In this document: one piece after another, positions 46,365 through 55,589 of the stretch
How the letters are laid out: each line of letters starts with the position of its first letter
Numbering within the stretch: the first letter of the stretch is position 1
Assembly (NCBI GenBank): GCA_015075075.1
Contig: JABTVA010000005.1
Location: 1-64,000 of the forward strand
DNA length: 64,000 nt
Direction: 5' to 3'
Origin: Deltaproteobacteria bacterium
Lineage (GTDB): Bacteria > Desulfobacterota > GWC2-55-46
Notes under the pieces: generated by a model
Seen by the model: the letters and a program-made list of their open reading frames with translations, nothing else
Told to the model about the DNA's origin: nothing
The model's database searches: none
Translations under genes and position numbers: made by a program

Positions 46365-47783
46365 ATGAAAATAGCACTCGTAGACCCTCCATTTGAAGAA
46401 GAACTTTCCGTCGGCGGAAGCAAGAGCATCCAGAGGGTGTTGAACGTCATACCGGCGCTCGGGCTCGCATATGTGGCCGCTTCCGCGGAGAAGGCCGGCT
46501 ACGAGGTAAGGATCTTCGACTGCACCCTGGGCATGTCCCATGCCGGGCTCGCGGAGGCCCTGAAAAGGGAACGCCCCGACGTCGTCGGCATAACCGGCAC
46601 GACCCCCTCTTCTATCAGCATGTACAGGGTCGCGAGTGATGTCCGGAGCCTCCTCCCCGATGCCTTCATAGTGGCCGGCGGCGCGCACCTTACGGCTGTC
46701 CCTGACGAGGTCATGAAATCCGCGACCTTTGACGCAGGCGTCGTCGGCGAGGGCGAGGTGACCTTCGTCGAGCTGGTGCGGCACTTCGAGGAGCACGGGC
46801 GCAGGAACCTGGGAGACGTCCAGGGCATAGTCTTCAGGGACGGTGAAAGGGTCCTCTCGACCGGGAGGCGCCCGTTCATTAAGGACCTCGACAGCCTTCC
46901 GTTTCCCGCAAGGCACCTGCTGCCCCCGCTTTCGGCCTACAGGCCGACTCCTGCGTCCTACAGGAAGCTGCCGCTCGGGGTCATGATAACCTCGAGGGGG
47001 TGCCCCTTCCAGTGCACGTTCTGCGACCGGTCCGTCTTCGGCACCACTTACAGGGTGCGGAGCGCCAAGAACGTCATGGACGAGGTCGAGGAGCTTATCG
47101 GCAGGTACGGCGCGAGGGAGATAAGGTTTTTCGACGACACGCTCACCATGAACAAGAAGCGCGTCTTCGAGATCTGCGACGAGTTCGACAGGAGAAAGAT
47201 AAGGGTACCGTGGACGTGCCTTACGCGCGTGAGCGCCGTCACCCCCGAGATGCTGAAGAGAATGAAGCAGGCCGGCTGCTGGCAGGTCCTCTACGGCCTC
47301 GAATCCGGCGACGACCGGATGCTGAAGCTCCTCAGCAAGGGCATCACCGTCAAGCATAGCGAGGACGCGACCAGGTGGGCCAGGGAGGCGGGCCTGAGCG
47401 TGAGGGCCGACTTCATAGTGGGCACCCCGGGCGAGACCATTGAGAGTATGGAGAAGACCCTCGAGTTCGCCAAGAGACTAAGGGTAGATTACGCCCATTT
47501 CAACAAGTTCGTGCCTTTTCCCGGCACGGAGCTGTACGACGCGCTCACGGCCAGGGGATACAGGTTCGATTTCACGAAGAGCTCGAGCATACTCGACCAC
47601 TCGGCCCTGCTGTACGTGCCCGAGGGCATAGACGCCCTAACTTACAGCAAATACCTCGACCACATGTACAGGAGCTTCTACCTGAGGCCTTCTTACATAC
47701 TGAGAAGGCTTTTTTCAATAAAGTCCTTCGCCCAGCTCAAGGGCCAGATAAACGGGTTTTTTGCCATATTCGAGCTCAAGTGA
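46365..47783 (+). CDS. B12-binding-domain radical SAM protein 1
   Basis: About 472 residues. The N-terminal cobalamin-binding Rossmann domain (ALVDPPFEEELSVGGSK, PALGLAYVAASAEKAGYEV) lacks an obvious DxHxxG. The radical SAM motif CPFQCTFC is near residue 211. IRFFDDTLTMNKKRV and LESGDDRMLKLLSKG are typical of the BchE/HpnP-like class. The reaction is unknown; it could be methylation or ring formation on a lipid or sugar. GTG 46362 abuts ATG 46365; I use the ATG. Confidence 0.9.
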   Translation: MKIALVDPPFEEELSVGGSKSIQRVLNVIPALGLAYVAASAEKAGYEVRIFDCTLGMSHAGLAEALKRERPDVVGITGTTPSSISMYRVASDVRSLLPDAFIVAGGAHLTAVPDEVMKSATFDAGVVGEGEVTFVELVRHFEEHGRRNLGDVQGIVFRDGERVLSTGRRPFIKDLDSLPFPARHLLPPLSAYRPTPASYRKLPLGVMITSRGCPFQCTFCDRSVFGTTYRVRSAKNVMDEVEELIGRYGAREIRFFDDTLTMNKKRVFEICDEFDRRKIRVPWTCLTRVSAVTPEMLKRMKQAGCWQVLYGLESGDDRMLKLLSKGITVKHSEDATRWAREAGLSVRADFIVGTPGETIESMEKTLEFAKRLRVDYAHFNKFVPFPGTELYDALTARGYRFDFTKSSSILDHSALLYVPEGIDALTYSKYLDHMYRSFYLRPSYILRRLFSIKSFAQLKGQINGFFAIFELK

Positions 47784-47845
47784 GCGGCAGGTTATGGAGG
47801 CGTTATCGCGATTTTTCCCGGGCTGGCGGGATTATGGAGGTCTAA

Positions 47846-49291
47846 ATGAGAGTTGCCTTTATCGAGCCGGTGATCGCCAATGTCGAGCCACTCGGCATAG
47901 CGTATATCTCGCAGGCGCTTATAGACGCGGGCCACGTTGTCAGGTACTTCGAGGCGCCGAGGCCTAACCTGGCCGCGAGGCTCGAGGAGTTCAAGCCGGA
48001 CGTGCTGGCGTACAGCGTCACTACCGGGAAGCACAGCGTCTGCCGCGCCCTCAACGCCGAGCTCCGGAAGAAGATAAATGCAATATCCCTCTTCGGGGGG
48101 CCGCATTGCACATTCAGCCCCGAGTTCATTGAAAGCAACGGCAAAATCGACGGAATATGCCGCGGCGACGGCGAGGACGCGATGGTGGACCTCCTCGGCA
48201 GGATTGAGCGCGGCGAGGACTATTCGGCAACGCCCAACTGGTGGCTGAGAGTCGGCGGCAAGATATACCAAAATCCCGTTTCCGACAAGCGGCCCGACCT
48301 CGATACGCTCCCGTTCCCGAACAGGGAGATAATATACGCTGAGAACAGCGCCCTAAGGGCGAACCCCATAAAACGGGTGCTAGGCTCCCGCGGATGCCCT
48401 TTCAGCTGCTCCTACTGCTTCAACTGGATGTACAACGACCTTTACCACGGCAAGGGTAAGATCTACCGTCAGAGAAGCGTTGCCAACATCGTCGAAGAAA
48501 TCCTGGACATTAAGAGCAAGTACCCGTTCACCTTCCTCAAGTTCGCCGAGGACATCTTCGGCATGAATATGGACGCAAAAGAATTCGCCGAGGTCTACGG
48601 CTCGAAGGTCGGCCTCCCTTTTATCGGCAACATGCGGCCGAACGTCATAAACGAGGAAAAAATAAGGTGGTTCAAAAAGGCCGGCTGCGTTGCCGTTACG
48701 CTCGCAATCGAGTCAGGCAACGATTTCATCCGCAATACCGTCCTGAACAGGAATTTGTCGGCCGAGGTGCTGGACAGGGCCATAACCATCCTCAAGAAAG
48801 AGGGCATAAGGGTCTGGACCCAGAACATTATGGCCAATCCCGGTGAGACCTTCGAGATGGCCATGGAGACTTACCGCTTGAGCCAGCGGCATCGCGTCGA
48901 TTTCGGGGAATGCTTCCTTCTCATGCCGTACCCCGGGACCACCGTCCACGACTACTGCGTGAAGAACAACTACTTCGACGGGAAGGTCGACGAGCTCCCG
49001 CCGTCATTCCTTCTCGACTCCTGCCTGCGCTTCGATTCCAAGAGGGAGAAAAGGCGGCTCATAAATTTCCAGAAATTCTTCAGTTTCGCCGTCCAGCACC
49101 CGCGGGCACTGCCGATAATAAAGCTCCTCATACTTCTGCCGCCCAACCGGTTTTACGTGCTCTTCAACCGCCTCTACGACAACTGGAGGATAAGCCGCGT
49201 CCTAAGGGCCAAAATGAGCGCCAGGGAGTTCTGGATAATAGCCAGGAACAACCTGATGAACATAAAGACCTTCATACTTAAGGGTCACTGA
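47846..49291 (+). CDS. B12-binding-domain radical SAM protein 2
   Basis: 481 residues. N-terminal cobalamin-type domain (RVAFIEPVIANVEPLGIAYI, LFGGPHCTFSPEFIE), radical SAM motif CPFSCSYC near residue 186, then FLKFAEDIFGMN and AIESGNDFIRNTVLNR. A basic C-terminal helical tail follows. Same architecture as the preceding gene, with 62 bases between them, but clearly diverged. Likely a two-enzyme pathway with the neighbouring glycosyl genes; the substrate is unknown. Confidence 0.9.
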   Translation: MRVAFIEPVIANVEPLGIAYISQALIDAGHVVRYFEAPRPNLAARLEEFKPDVLAYSVTTGKHSVCRALNAELRKKINAISLFGGPHCTFSPEFIESNGKIDGICRGDGEDAMVDLLGRIERGEDYSATPNWWLRVGGKIYQNPVSDKRPDLDTLPFPNREIIYAENSALRANPIKRVLGSRGCPFSCSYCFNWMYNDLYHGKGKIYRQRSVANIVEEILDIKSKYPFTFLKFAEDIFGMNMDAKEFAEVYGSKVGLPFIGNMRPNVINEEKIRWFKKAGCVAVTLAIESGNDFIRNTVLNRNLSAEVLDRAITILKKEGIRVWTQNIMANPGETFEMAMETYRLSQRHRVDFGECFLLMPYPGTTVHDYCVKNNYFDGKVDELPPSFLLDSCLRFDSKREKRRLINFQKFFSFAVQHPRALPIIKLLILLPPNRFYVLFNRLYDNWRISRVLRAKMSAREFWIIARNNLMNIKTFILKGH

Positions 49292-49380
49292 CCCGCCCCG
49301 CTGAAAGAATAAAATACCCCTTCGGCAGAAGAACTCTCCGGCCGCTTGCGTAAAGTGGTCGTGCTTTGGTAAGGTGCCGG

Positions 49381-50118
49381 CTAAGGCTTCCTGGCCATGC
49401 AGATGACCGAGCTTCCGACCGGCAGGTTTATGGACCCGAGAAGCCCGGCTTCGAGCCTGAGACATGAGAAAAGAAGCCGGTTCAGGAGCGGGTTTATCTT
49501 TCGCACGTCGGACTCTGACCTGATGCCGCTCCATTTCTTGCGGAGCCTGTGTGCGAGAAAAAAGGGGAAGAGGATGAAATTGAAGTAGGAGAGTTTTTCT
49601 ATTACGAGGCCGCAGGAGGACATGAGCTCTTTTATCTCGGAGGCGTTGTAGCGTTTCTTACCGTGCTGCGCCTCGTCATGCGGGCCGTAGAGGAACATGA
49701 AGGCCGGCTCGCTCAGGATAAGACGTCCGCCGCTTTTGAGCGTCCGCGCCATCTCGGCAAGCACTTTTCTATCGTCGCGCACGTTCCGGTGGTAGAGGAA
49801 ATCGACCGAGGTCACGAAATCGAAAGCGCCGTCCCGGAAAGGAAGGGCCGCTCCGGTCCCGCGGACTACCTTCTCGATGCCCCTTCTGCCGCAAAACTCG
49901 AGCGCTATTGGAGAGAAATCAAGCCCGTAGGCTTTCCCGTATCCTTCGAGGCCGGCCAGCACCCTCCCGGTGCCGCCGCCCTCGTCGAGTATCCGTTTTT
50001 CCGATTTCGCCCCGGCCCCGATTTTTTCCAGAAGCCCCAGGAGAACCGCGTCCTTCCCCCTGAACCACCAGAAGGAGTCCTCCAGCTCGTACATCTTTCC
50101 GTATTCCTGCTCCTCCAC
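49381..50118 (-). CDS. Class I SAM-dependent methyltransferase
   Basis: About 245 residues. FWWFRGKDAVLLGLLEK precedes motif I (RILDEGGGTGRVLAGLEGYG); GLDFSPIALEFC, LPFRDGAFDFVTSVDFLYH and LKSGGRLILSEPAF follow, the methyltransferase-11 type. GTG 50118 lies just past the aminotransferase stop and gives a normal start. An ATG at 50166 would overlap the upstream gene by 47 bases. Confidence 0.85.
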   Translation of the reverse strand: MEEQEYGKMYELEDSFWWFRGKDAVLLGLLEKIGAGAKSEKRILDEGGGTGRVLAGLEGYGKAYGLDFSPIALEFCGRRGIEKVVRGTGAALPFRDGAFDFVTSVDFLYHRNVRDDRKVLAEMARTLKSGGRLILSEPAFMFLYGPHDEAQHGKKRYNASEIKELMSSCGLVIEKLSYFNFILFPFFLAHRLRKKWSGIRSESDVRKINPLLNRLLFSCLRLEAGLLGSINLPVGSSVICMARKP

Positions 50119-50119
50119 T

Positions 50120-51358
50120 TTAGAGGCGGGCTCCCTCCAGGATGTCCTTGATCGTGCTGCAGACATACCGGATATCGTTCTCGCTCAGGCCCGACGAAGA
50201 GGGCAGGTAAAGGCCCCTGGCGCAGAGGGACTCCGAAACGGGGAAGGATTCATTGCTGAAGAGCTTGTGGTATATGGGCTGGAGGTGTATGGGGATGAAG
50301 AACGTCCTCGTCTCGATGCCCCTGTCCGCGAGCTGTTTCCTCAATTCGTCGCGGCTCATCCCGAACTCGTCCTCGACGAGGAGGGCGTACATCCAGAAGA
50401 CGTTCTTGACCCCTTCGGCCTCCGGCGGGAGCCTGAGGCCAGGGATGTCCCTGAGGAGCGAGTTGTAGAGCGCGGCGTTCCTTATGCGGGCGCCCACGAG
50501 CTCGTCGAAGCGCTCTACCTGCGCAAGCCCCACGGCGGCCTGGAGGTTGGTCATGCGGTAATTGAAGCCCACGTACTTGTGCCAGAAGTGCCTGTCCTCC
50601 GAGAAGGCGTGGTCCCTTATGTTCCTGGCCTTGTCGTAGAACTCGCGGCTGTCGGTAGTTATCATGCCGCCCTCGCCGGTGGTGATTATCTTATTGGCGT
50701 AAAAGCTGAAGGTCGAGGCGTCGGATATGGAGCCTATCTTCCTTCCGCGGTATTCCGCGCCGTGCGCCTCAGCCGCGTCCTCGATGACCGCGAGGCCGTG
50801 CTTATCGGCTATTTCCAGTATGGCGTCCATCTCGCACGGGTGGCCGTAGATGTCCACCGGCACTATGGCCCTGGTCTTTTTCGTTATCTTTTCCTCGATT
50901 TTGCCTACGTCCATTGTGTAGGTGTAGGGGTCGGCGTCCACGAGGACGGGCCTGGCGCCCAGGTGCGTGACGACATTGGCCGTGGCTATCATCGTAAAGG
51001 TCGGGAGTATCACCTCGTCTCCCGGCCCGATGCCCGCGACGTAAAGGGCCAGGTGCAGGGCTGTCGTGCCGTTGGTGCAGGATATCCCGTATTTTGCGCC
51101 GACCTTCCCGGCGAAGGTCTCCTCGAAGGCGATTATCTTCCGGCCGGTTGAGGATATCCAGTTAGTCTCCACGCACTCCTTCAGGTACTTGAGCTCGTTC
51201 CCCTGGAGCGTAGGCTCGCAGACCGGGATCATCTTCCCGTTCTCCTCGACCACCGGTATCCGCTTGAGGGTTATCCTTACCTCAGGGTCCTTGTCCGGCA
51301 GCATATCCAGCTTGCTTCCAGGGGCGTAATCCTGCGGCTGGATGGTTTTTTTAAGCAT
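50120..51358 (-). CDS. DegT/DnrJ/EryC1/StrS aminotransferase
   Basis: A PLP-dependent sugar aminotransferase of 412 residues. CEPTLQGNELKYLKECVETN (family start is around residue 46), CTNGTTALHLALYVAGIGPG, VIEDAAEAHGAEYRGRKIG, the PLP Lys in SFYANKIITTGEGGM, and NYRMTNLQAAVGLAQ. The 45-residue N-terminal extension (MLKKTIQPQDYAPG) is unusual. It most resembles perosamine or other 4-aminosugar synthases. Overlap context suggests co-transcription with the methyltransferase downstream. Confidence 0.9.
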   Translation of the reverse strand: MLKKTIQPQDYAPGSKLDMLPDKDPEVRITLKRIPVVEENGKMIPVCEPTLQGNELKYLKECVETNWISSTGRKIIAFEETFAGKVGAKYGISCTNGTTALHLALYVAGIGPGDEVILPTFTMIATANVVTHLGARPVLVDADPYTYTMDVGKIEEKITKKTRAIVPVDIYGHPCEMDAILEIADKHGLAVIEDAAEAHGAEYRGRKIGSISDASTFSFYANKIITTGEGGMITTDSREFYDKARNIRDHAFSEDRHFWHKYVGFNYRMTNLQAAVGLAQVERFDELVGARIRNAALYNSLLRDIPGLRLPPEAEGVKNVFWMYALLVEDEFGMSRDELRKQLADRGIETRTFFIPIHLQPIYHKLFSNESFPVSESLCARGLYLPSSSGLSENDIRYVCSTIKDILEGARL

Positions 51359-51594
51359 GCCTCAACCTGCCTTTCTCTGCGCCTTCGAGCAGGTCCAGGC
51401 TCGAAAGGGTCGGCGCGCATGGCGCGAAAGGATTAAAACAGCACGAATTCCCCTCTATAAGCGGTAGTTTACTCCAAATGACGGGGTTTATTCAAGACAA
51501 TTGTAAAAAATGGAACAGGAGGCAGGCCCGTAAGAAGGGTAAGGCTGCCGGAGCGCAAGGGGGGCGGAAATCGGGGAGGGCTTCGCCCCTTTCT

Positions 51595-52374
51595 CTATGT
51601 CCGTGCAAGCCGGAGCTTCATTATGGCGTATATGTATTTCCTCCCGCGCCAGAAAAAGCCCAGGAGGCCGGTGGCGGTCTTGGATACGCCCTTAAGCCGC
51701 GGCACGCACACATACGGCGCCTCGGCTATGCTGTATCCTTTTTTATGTGCCCTGTAGAGGAAGTCGAGGCAGTATTCGCCGTAATCGCCCCTCAGCCCGA
51801 GCTCCTTGACTATTCTTTTTTTCGTTGCGACAAAGCCGCTGTTCATGTCGTTCACCGGGACATTCAGGACCGTCTTGGCGATTATGCTCAGGAGCCGGCT
51901 CATGAAGCGGGCGGTCCTGGAGTCCCCCATGTCCCTTCCGCCGGGAACATACCGGGAACCAACGGCTATGTCATTGCTCTCAAGGCAGGCAAGGAGGTCG
52001 TTTATCTTCTCGGGCGGCATCGAAAGGTCGGCGTCCATCCACACCACTATATCGTAACGGCTTTCGCTTATGCCGCGGTTTATGGCCGAGGTCAGACCCT
52101 TCTCGCCGACCCTGCGTATGGCCCTTACCGAAGGGAGTTTCATCTCCTCTACGGCCTTCCACGTGAGGTCCTCGGAATCGTCGTCAACCACTATGACCTC
52201 TACGTCCGTCCTGACCGAATCGAGTATCCCGCGGGCCAGCTTCCCTATGTTCTCCCTTTCGTTATAGGTGGGAAGCACTACTGTCACGCCTTTTGGCATT
52301 TCCAAGACATCCTGTCGTCGATTACCCGGGCATTCAAGGCCCGGGCAGTTCCTAATCATAACCTTTTTCGCCAT
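51595..52374 (-). CDS. Glycosyltransferase family 2, polyprenol-phosphate type
   Basis: 259 residues. VTVVLPTYNERENIGKLARG, VIVVDDDSEDLTW, GLTSAINRGI, VVWMDADLSMPPEKI and VAVGSRYVPGG are those of dolichol/polyprenol-phosphate mannosyltransferase-like enzymes. Such proteins load sugars on a lipid carrier, which would supply donors for the three GT-C proteins nearby. No C-terminal membrane helix is seen. Confidence 0.88.
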   Translation of the reverse strand: MAKKVMIRNCPGLECPGNRRQDVLEMPKGVTVVLPTYNERENIGKLARGILDSVRTDVEVIVVDDDSEDLTWKAVEEMKLPSVRAIRRVGEKGLTSAINRGISESRYDIVVWMDADLSMPPEKINDLLACLESNDIAVGSRYVPGGRDMGDSRTARFMSRLLSIIAKTVLNVPVNDMNSGFVATKKRIVKELGLRGDYGEYCLDFLYRAHKKGYSIAEAPYVCVPRLKGVSKTATGLLGFFWRGRKYIYAIMKLRLART

Positions 52375-52427
52375 AATAAGTAAACCAAAAGACCAAAGCC
52401 TCCCGGCTTATGGTCCCAAAATCCCGC

Positions 52428-52457
52428 TTGACAAAAACCCCGGAGTAAGATTAGTAT
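52428..52457 (+). promoter_or_regulatory. Sigma-70-type promoter of the serine operon
   Basis: TTGACA (52428-52433), 18-base spacer, TAGTAT (52452-52457). It places the start point just before the riboswitch. Confidence 0.7.
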
Positions 52458-52469
52458 AGACCCCATACA

Positions 52470-52565
52470 GAGGCAGTCTCCTTCGTGACTGACGGAATCA
52501 AGGTGGGTGACCACCGGGGAGCGAAGGATTCATATACTTGTCGACCGTCTGGGCATCGCATTTAC
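52470..52565 (+). ncRNA. ZTP riboswitch (pfl motif)
   Basis: In order: CGTGACTGACGG (52484), AGGTGGGTGACCACCGGGG with AGCG (52501-52523), a variable linker, and CCGTCTGGGC (52545-52554), which is the conserved 3' pseudoknot strand. This is the pfl/ZTP arrangement, sensing the purine and folate stress nucleotide ZMP/ZTP. It precedes a class V aminotransferase and serA, fitting one-carbon and serine supply. Assigned by eye from the conserved blocks. Confidence 0.82.
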
Positions 52566-52607
52566 CTCCAACGAGGTAGTGTGGAACGGCACCAGGCGGT
52601 TTTTTTT
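52545..52607 (+). terminator. Riboswitch expression platform terminator
   Basis: CCGTCTGG (52545-52552, part of the aptamer) can pair with CCAGGCGG (52592-52599) followed by T8. An inner ACCTC/GAGGT hairpin lies between. Ligand binding should hold CCGTCTGG in the aptamer and prevent the terminator. Confidence 0.8.
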
Positions 52608-52770
52608 GGCTGCAGAAGGCCATTAAATGCCTTTATGATCAAGCTGTTACGAGCCGGCCTTTAAGGGCGGGCAGCCGGTAAGCCGCCATTATGGCCGTAA
52701 CGGGGCGGCCCTCTTTGTGTTCTGATACCAAAATTATTTTTTAAAAGATGAAAGGGAGGAATCTTAAGTC

Positions 52771-53916
52771 ATGAGAAAGAGTTACCTTCTGGCGCCCGGC
52801 CCGACACCTGTGCCCGAGTCGGCGCTCCTTGCTATGGCCCAGCCCATAATCCACCACAGGACCCCCCAGTTCTCGGAGGTCTTTAAAGAAACGGCGGAGC
52901 TCCTTAAATACGTGTTCCAGACCAGGCAGGACGTCCTCATGCTCGCCGCCTCCGGGACCGGCGCCATGGAAGGCTCCATCACGAATCTCTTCTCCCCCGG
53001 GGACGAGGTGGTAGTAATAAACGGCGGAAAGTTCGGCGAGAGGTGGGGCAAGATCTCCGAGGCCTACGGCCTGAAGGCCCACTGGATAAACGTAGAATGG
53101 GGCAAGGCCGTGGACCCGGCTTTCGTTAAGAAGGTCCTTGATGAGAACCCGAAATCGCGGGCAGTGCTCGTCCAGGCGAGCGAGACCTCGACGACCGTGG
53201 CCCACCCCATAAAGGAGCTCGCGGCCCTTACGAAGGACAGGGAATGCATCCTCATAGTCGACGGCATAACCGGCGTCGGCGTCTTCGACCTCCCGATGGA
53301 CGACTGGGGCATTGACGTCCTTGTCTCGGGCTCGCAGAAGGCGTTCATGCTCCCGCCCGGCCTCGCCTTCGTAGCGCTCTCGGAGAAGGCCTGGAAGTTC
53401 CAGGAGACCGCCAAGTGCCCCAGGTTCTACTTCGATTTCAAGAAGGAGAGGAAGAACCTCAAGGACAATACCTCGGCCTATACCCCGGCCGTCTCCCTCA
53501 TAACCGGCCTGAGGCAGGCCCTTCTTATGATAAAGGAGGAGGGGCTCCAGAACGTATTCGCGAGGCACGACAGGCTGGCCAGGGCCACGAGGGCCGCGGC
53601 CATTGCCCTGGGGCTAAAGCTCCTCGCTCCCGAGAGCCCTTCCAACGCAACCACCGGCATCTTCGTCCCCGAGGGGGTCGAGGGCGGGAAGCTCGTGAAA
53701 TACATGAGGGACGACATGGGGGTTACAATGGCCGGCGGCCAGGACCACTTGAAGGGCAAGATAGTCAGGGTCGCGCACCTCGGATACGTGGACACCTTCG
53801 ATGTAGTAACGGCCGTCTCGGCCCTCGAGATAGCCCTTAATAAATTCGGGTACAAGGCCCAGTACGGGAAGGGTGTTGCGGCCGCCCTTCAAATTCTCGC
53901 GGAAGGATACAAGTGA
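52771..53916 (+). CDS. Class V aminotransferase (alanine/serine-glyoxylate or serine-pyruvate type)
   Basis: 381 residues. YLLAPGPTPVPESALLAM, MLAASGTGAMEGSITNLF, IVDGITGVGVFDLPMDDWG and the PLP Lys in VSGSQKAFMLPPGLAF are diagnostic. Next to serA it probably supplies the phosphoserine or serine transamination step, as some class V enzymes do where serC is missing. GGGAGG precedes the ATG. One base separates it from serA. Confidence 0.92.
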   Translation: MRKSYLLAPGPTPVPESALLAMAQPIIHHRTPQFSEVFKETAELLKYVFQTRQDVLMLAASGTGAMEGSITNLFSPGDEVVVINGGKFGERWGKISEAYGLKAHWINVEWGKAVDPAFVKKVLDENPKSRAVLVQASETSTTVAHPIKELAALTKDRECILIVDGITGVGVFDLPMDDWGIDVLVSGSQKAFMLPPGLAFVALSEKAWKFQETAKCPRFYFDFKKERKNLKDNTSAYTPAVSLITGLRQALLMIKEEGLQNVFARHDRLARATRAAAIALGLKLLAPESPSNATTGIFVPEGVEGGKLVKYMRDDMGVTMAGGQDHLKGKIVRVAHLGYVDTFDVVTAVSALEIALNKFGYKAQYGKGVAAALQILAEGYK

Positions 53917-53917
53917 T

Positions 53918-55499
53918 ATGAAGGTACTCATAAGCGACAGCATGTCTTCCAGGGCCGTGGACGTCCTCAAAAACACCCCGGGCCTCGAAGTGGACGTAAT
54001 AACCAACTTGAAGCCCGACGAGCTCAAGGCGAAGATAAAGGACTACCACGGCCTTGTCGTAAGGAGCGCCACGAAGGCGACCGCGGAGATAATCGAGGCC
54101 GCCGAGAACCTGAAGGTCATAGGCCGCGCCGGAACCGGTGTGGACAACATAGACACGGTCGCCGCGACCAAAAAGGGGATAGTCGTCATGAACACCCCGG
54201 GCGGCAACACCGTAACGACGGCCGAGCACGCGATCGCCATGATGATGGCCCTTGCCCGTAAGATACCCCAGGCTACCGCCTCCATGCGGAAGGGCGAATG
54301 GGAGAAGAAGAAGTTCGAGGGGACCGAGATAACCGGCAAGACCCTCGGCATCCTCGGCGTGGGCAACATCGGGAGCGTCGTCGCGAGCAGGGCGCTGGGC
54401 CTCAGGATGAACGTCATAGCCTACGACCCCTTCATATCGGAAGAGGCCGCCGACAAGATGGGCCTCGCCCTCGTCACAATGGACGAGCTCTTCAGGAGGA
54501 GCGACTTCATCTCCATACACGTGCCGCTTACGAACGAGACCAGGAACGTCGTGAACGCCGACGCCTTCCGGAAGATGAAGAAGGGCGTAAAGATAATAAA
54601 CTGCGCAAGGGGCGGGATCGTGAACGAGGCCGACCTCGCGCAGGCCATAAAAGACAAGATAGTCTCCGGCGCGGCAATGGACGTCTTCGAGAAGGAGCCC
54701 ACCCCGGCCGATAACCCGCTTCTTAACCTCGAGGAGGTGATCCTCACCCCGCACCTCGGCGCATCCACCCAGGAGGCCCAGGAGAGCGTGGCCGTGGCCA
54801 TAGCCGAGCAGATCGTCGACTACCTCGTGAACGGCACCATAAGGAACGCGGTGAACGTGCCCTCCATACCGGCGGAGCTCCTCGTTGCGCTCGGGCCCTA
54901 TATCTCTCTCGGCGAGAAGCTCGGGAGCTTTCAGGGGCAGATACTTAAGGGCGGCATAGAGGAGGTCACCATCGAGTACAGCGGCGACGTAGTAAACTAC
55001 GACGTCGCGCCCATAACCATAGCCTGTCTTAAGGGCCTCCTCGACCAGGTGCTCGACATGTACGTCAATTTCGTGAACGCCCCGTTCGTCGCGAAGGAGC
55101 GCGGGATAAAGGTGGTCGAGATAAAGAGCTCGAGGTCCACGGACTTCGCAAGCTCCGTTACCATAAAGGTCGGCACCAAAGACGAGGAGAACGTGGTCGA
55201 GGGGGCGCTCTTCGGCAAGAAGGAGCCGCGGATAGTGAGGATAGACAAGTTCCTCCTCGACGCCGTGCCCGAAGGTATCTCCTGCTTCTCCAGAACGAGG
55301 ACAAGCCCGGCGTCATCGAGACGTGGGCACGCTCCTTGCCGCGAACAACATAAACGTCGCGAGGCTCCACCTCGGGAGGCAGGCGGTCGGAGGCGCGGCC
55401 GTCTCGGTCTGGAGCGTTGACACCCCCATATCCAAGGGGCTGATAGAGAAGATACTCAAGCTCCCGCACATGATAAAGGCGGACGTGGTGGAGCTCTGA
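53918..55499 (+). CDS. serA: D-3-phosphoglycerate dehydrogenase SerA (two frame breaks near the 3' end)
   Basis: First step of serine synthesis. Substrate and NAD domains: VRSATKATAEIIE, GRAGTGVDNID, LGILGVGNIGSVVASRALG, CARGGIVNEADL, VFEKEP and TPHLGAST, with Arg, Glu and His of the active site. Then the ASB and ACT regions. The frame breaks near 55280 and 55322; repaired, it reads LLQNEDKPGVI and GTLLAANNINVARLHLGRQA to a TGA at 55497. Length about 527 residues, the long type. Errors in sequence are the likely cause. Confidence 0.93.
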
Positions 55500-55542
55500 G
55501 CCGCACGAAAAGCAGTTAATAAAAATCAATAGACCACCGGAT

Positions 55543-55578
55543 AAAGCCGTGTTATGTTATGCGTAACACGGCTTTTTT
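55543..55578 (+). terminator. Rho-independent terminator after serA
   Basis: AAGCCGTGTTA and TAACACGGCTT form the stem, followed by T6. It separates the serine operon from hisZ-purA. Confidence 0.9.
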
Positions 55579-55589
55579 CCGGGAAAAAG

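Noticed and set aside
49970..51151. 393-codon reading frame opposite the DegT aminotransferase
   Set aside because: Antisense shadow of a certain gene, no domain.
53837..54754. 305-codon reading frame opposite serA
   Set aside because: Gly/Val/His-rich antisense shadow; serA is clearly the real gene.
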